Shown piece after piece: positions 5,501-5,752 of a stretch of 5,752 nucleotides of DNA (the stretch's first letter is position 1; each line of letters begins with the position of its first letter). The notes beneath the pieces were generated by a model. That model did not search any database, was not told the origin of the DNA, and saw only the letters and a program-made list of their open reading frames with translations. Source of the stretch: DATDMG01 sp036518955 (GTDB taxonomy: Bacteria; Actinomycetota; Actinomycetes; Actinomycetales; Kineosporiaceae); contig DATDMG010000534.1 of the NCBI GenBank assembly GCA_036518955.1, forward strand, positions 1 through 5,752, written 5' to 3'. The translations under genes were made by a program, and so were the position numbers.

Positions 5501-5504
5501 GTGA
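5466..5504 (+). CDS. 12-codon leader mini-ORF within the repeats
   Basis: ATG 5466 has GGAGGAG at 6-nt spacing. Its frame reads 12 codons (MWRSPVWGGVRR) to TGA at 5502-5504. The stop overlaps the GTG 5501-5503 start of the ATPase gene as GTGA, the classic geometry for translational coupling. It is as well placed for initiation as any start in the window, but it may merely be a by-product of the repeat duplication; expression is not shown. Confidence 0.3.
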   Translation: MWRSPVWGGVRR

Positions 5505-5752
5505 CCATGTCGAGCTTCATCGGCCGCCGCCAGGAAGCCGTCGAGGTCAAGCGGCTCCTGCGCGTGCACCGCATGGTGACGTTGACCGGCACCGGCGGCG
5601 TCGGTAAGACACGGCTGGCCCTGCACCTCCTGCCCCGGCTGGCGGGGGGGTACGCCGATGGGGCTCGGGTCGTGCAGCTGGCCGGGGTGCAGGAGGAGTC
5701 GGTGGTCCCCCTGGCCGTGATCGAGGCGCTCGCCATCAGGGACACGTCGGGG
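5501..5752 (+). CDS. AfsR/LAL-type P-loop ATPase regulator, N-terminal part
   Basis: The first 84 residues of a gene that runs off the window. The opening SSFIGRRQEAVEVKRLL followed by HRMVTLTGTGGVGKTRLAL is the signature start of STAND/NB-ARC ATPases found in AfsR/SARP-like and LuxR-type (LAL) regulators. The Walker A motif is GTGGVGKT, about 30 residues in, and the next strand (ARVVQLAGVQ) fits the family's usual hydrophobic strand before Walker B. Such proteins are ATP-dependent switches, often with C-terminal TPR repeats and sometimes a LuxR DNA-binding domain; which applies here lies outside the window. GTG 5501 is chosen because GGAGGAG lies 7 nt upstream and a mini-ORF stop overlaps it. 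ATG 5483 (six residues longer, also with a good Shine-Dalgarno) and ATG 5507 are alternatives. It follows the GAF/PP2C gene by 112 bp across a hairpin, so co-transcription is uncertain. Confidence 0.8.
   Translation, partial: MTMSSFIGRRQEAVEVKRLLRVHRMVTLTGTGGVGKTRLALHLLPRLAGGYADGARVVQLAGVQEESVVPLAVIEALAIRDTSG

Noticed and set aside
4663..5745. 360-codon minus-strand open frame
   Set aside because: Antisense to the phosphatase/ATPase domains and the P-loop gene, both of which have clear catalytic motifs on the plus strand.
1..5752. tRNA, rRNA, CRISPR, insertion sequence or origin
   Set aside because: No cloverleaf-like or rRNA-like sequence, no spaced direct-repeat array, no transposase motif and no DnaA-box cluster was found on reading both strands.

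Overview
The window is a very GC-rich stretch with strong G/C bias at third codon positions, GTG starts and actinobacterial protein families, so it most likely comes from a high-GC actinomycete (Frankia, Micromonospora, Cryptosporangium or Streptomyces-like; the genus cannot be fixed from the sequence). It divides into two parts of different character.

Left part (1-2732), conserved actinobacterial housekeeping block. The 3' end of a ferritin-like (MiaE_2-type) protein gene runs rightward and converges on a small DUF3107 gene. A TetR-family regulator gene lies upstream of DUF3107 on the same (minus) strand. Divergent from tetR is a secreted or membrane-anchored DUF3152 protein with an HExxHxxGH metalloprotease-like motif. 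From memory, the same genes in the same relative orientations occur in Mycobacterium tuberculosis around Rv3207c-Rv3208-Rv3208A-Rv3210c, which supports the calls. The tetR/DUF3152 divergent spacer holds a perfect 12-bp palindrome, TACCCGCGGGTA, over a candidate tetR -10 box, and is the best operator candidate in the window. The gap between tetR and DUF3107 holds two hairpins, so DUF3107 may have its own promoter.

Middle (2733-3198). In mycobacteria moeB1/moeZ follows DUF3152, but here it does not. There is an unrecognised small protein (stop at 3148) whose codon bias appears to begin in one frame (about 2731-2815) and continue in another (2813-3148) without a credible start codon. It may be a frameshifted or decayed gene.

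Right part (3199-5752), signalling genes. A 707-aa protein carries two duplicated GAF sensor domains, a SpoIIE/PP2C-type phosphatase and a C-terminal RsbW-like ATPase/kinase domain, so both opposing activities of a sigma-factor partner-switching module sit in one chain. After a GC-rich hairpin comes the beginning of a P-loop ATPase of the AfsR/LAL (STAND) regulator type, cut by the window edge. Its start is preceded by three tandem 17-bp repeats, each carrying a near-ideal Shine-Dalgarno sequence followed at 6-7 nt by a start codon. The first drives a 12-codon mini-ORF whose TGA overlaps the GTG start of the ATPase gene. This iterated start region is the most unusual feature of the window. No tRNA, rRNA, CRISPR array, transposase or origin is visible.
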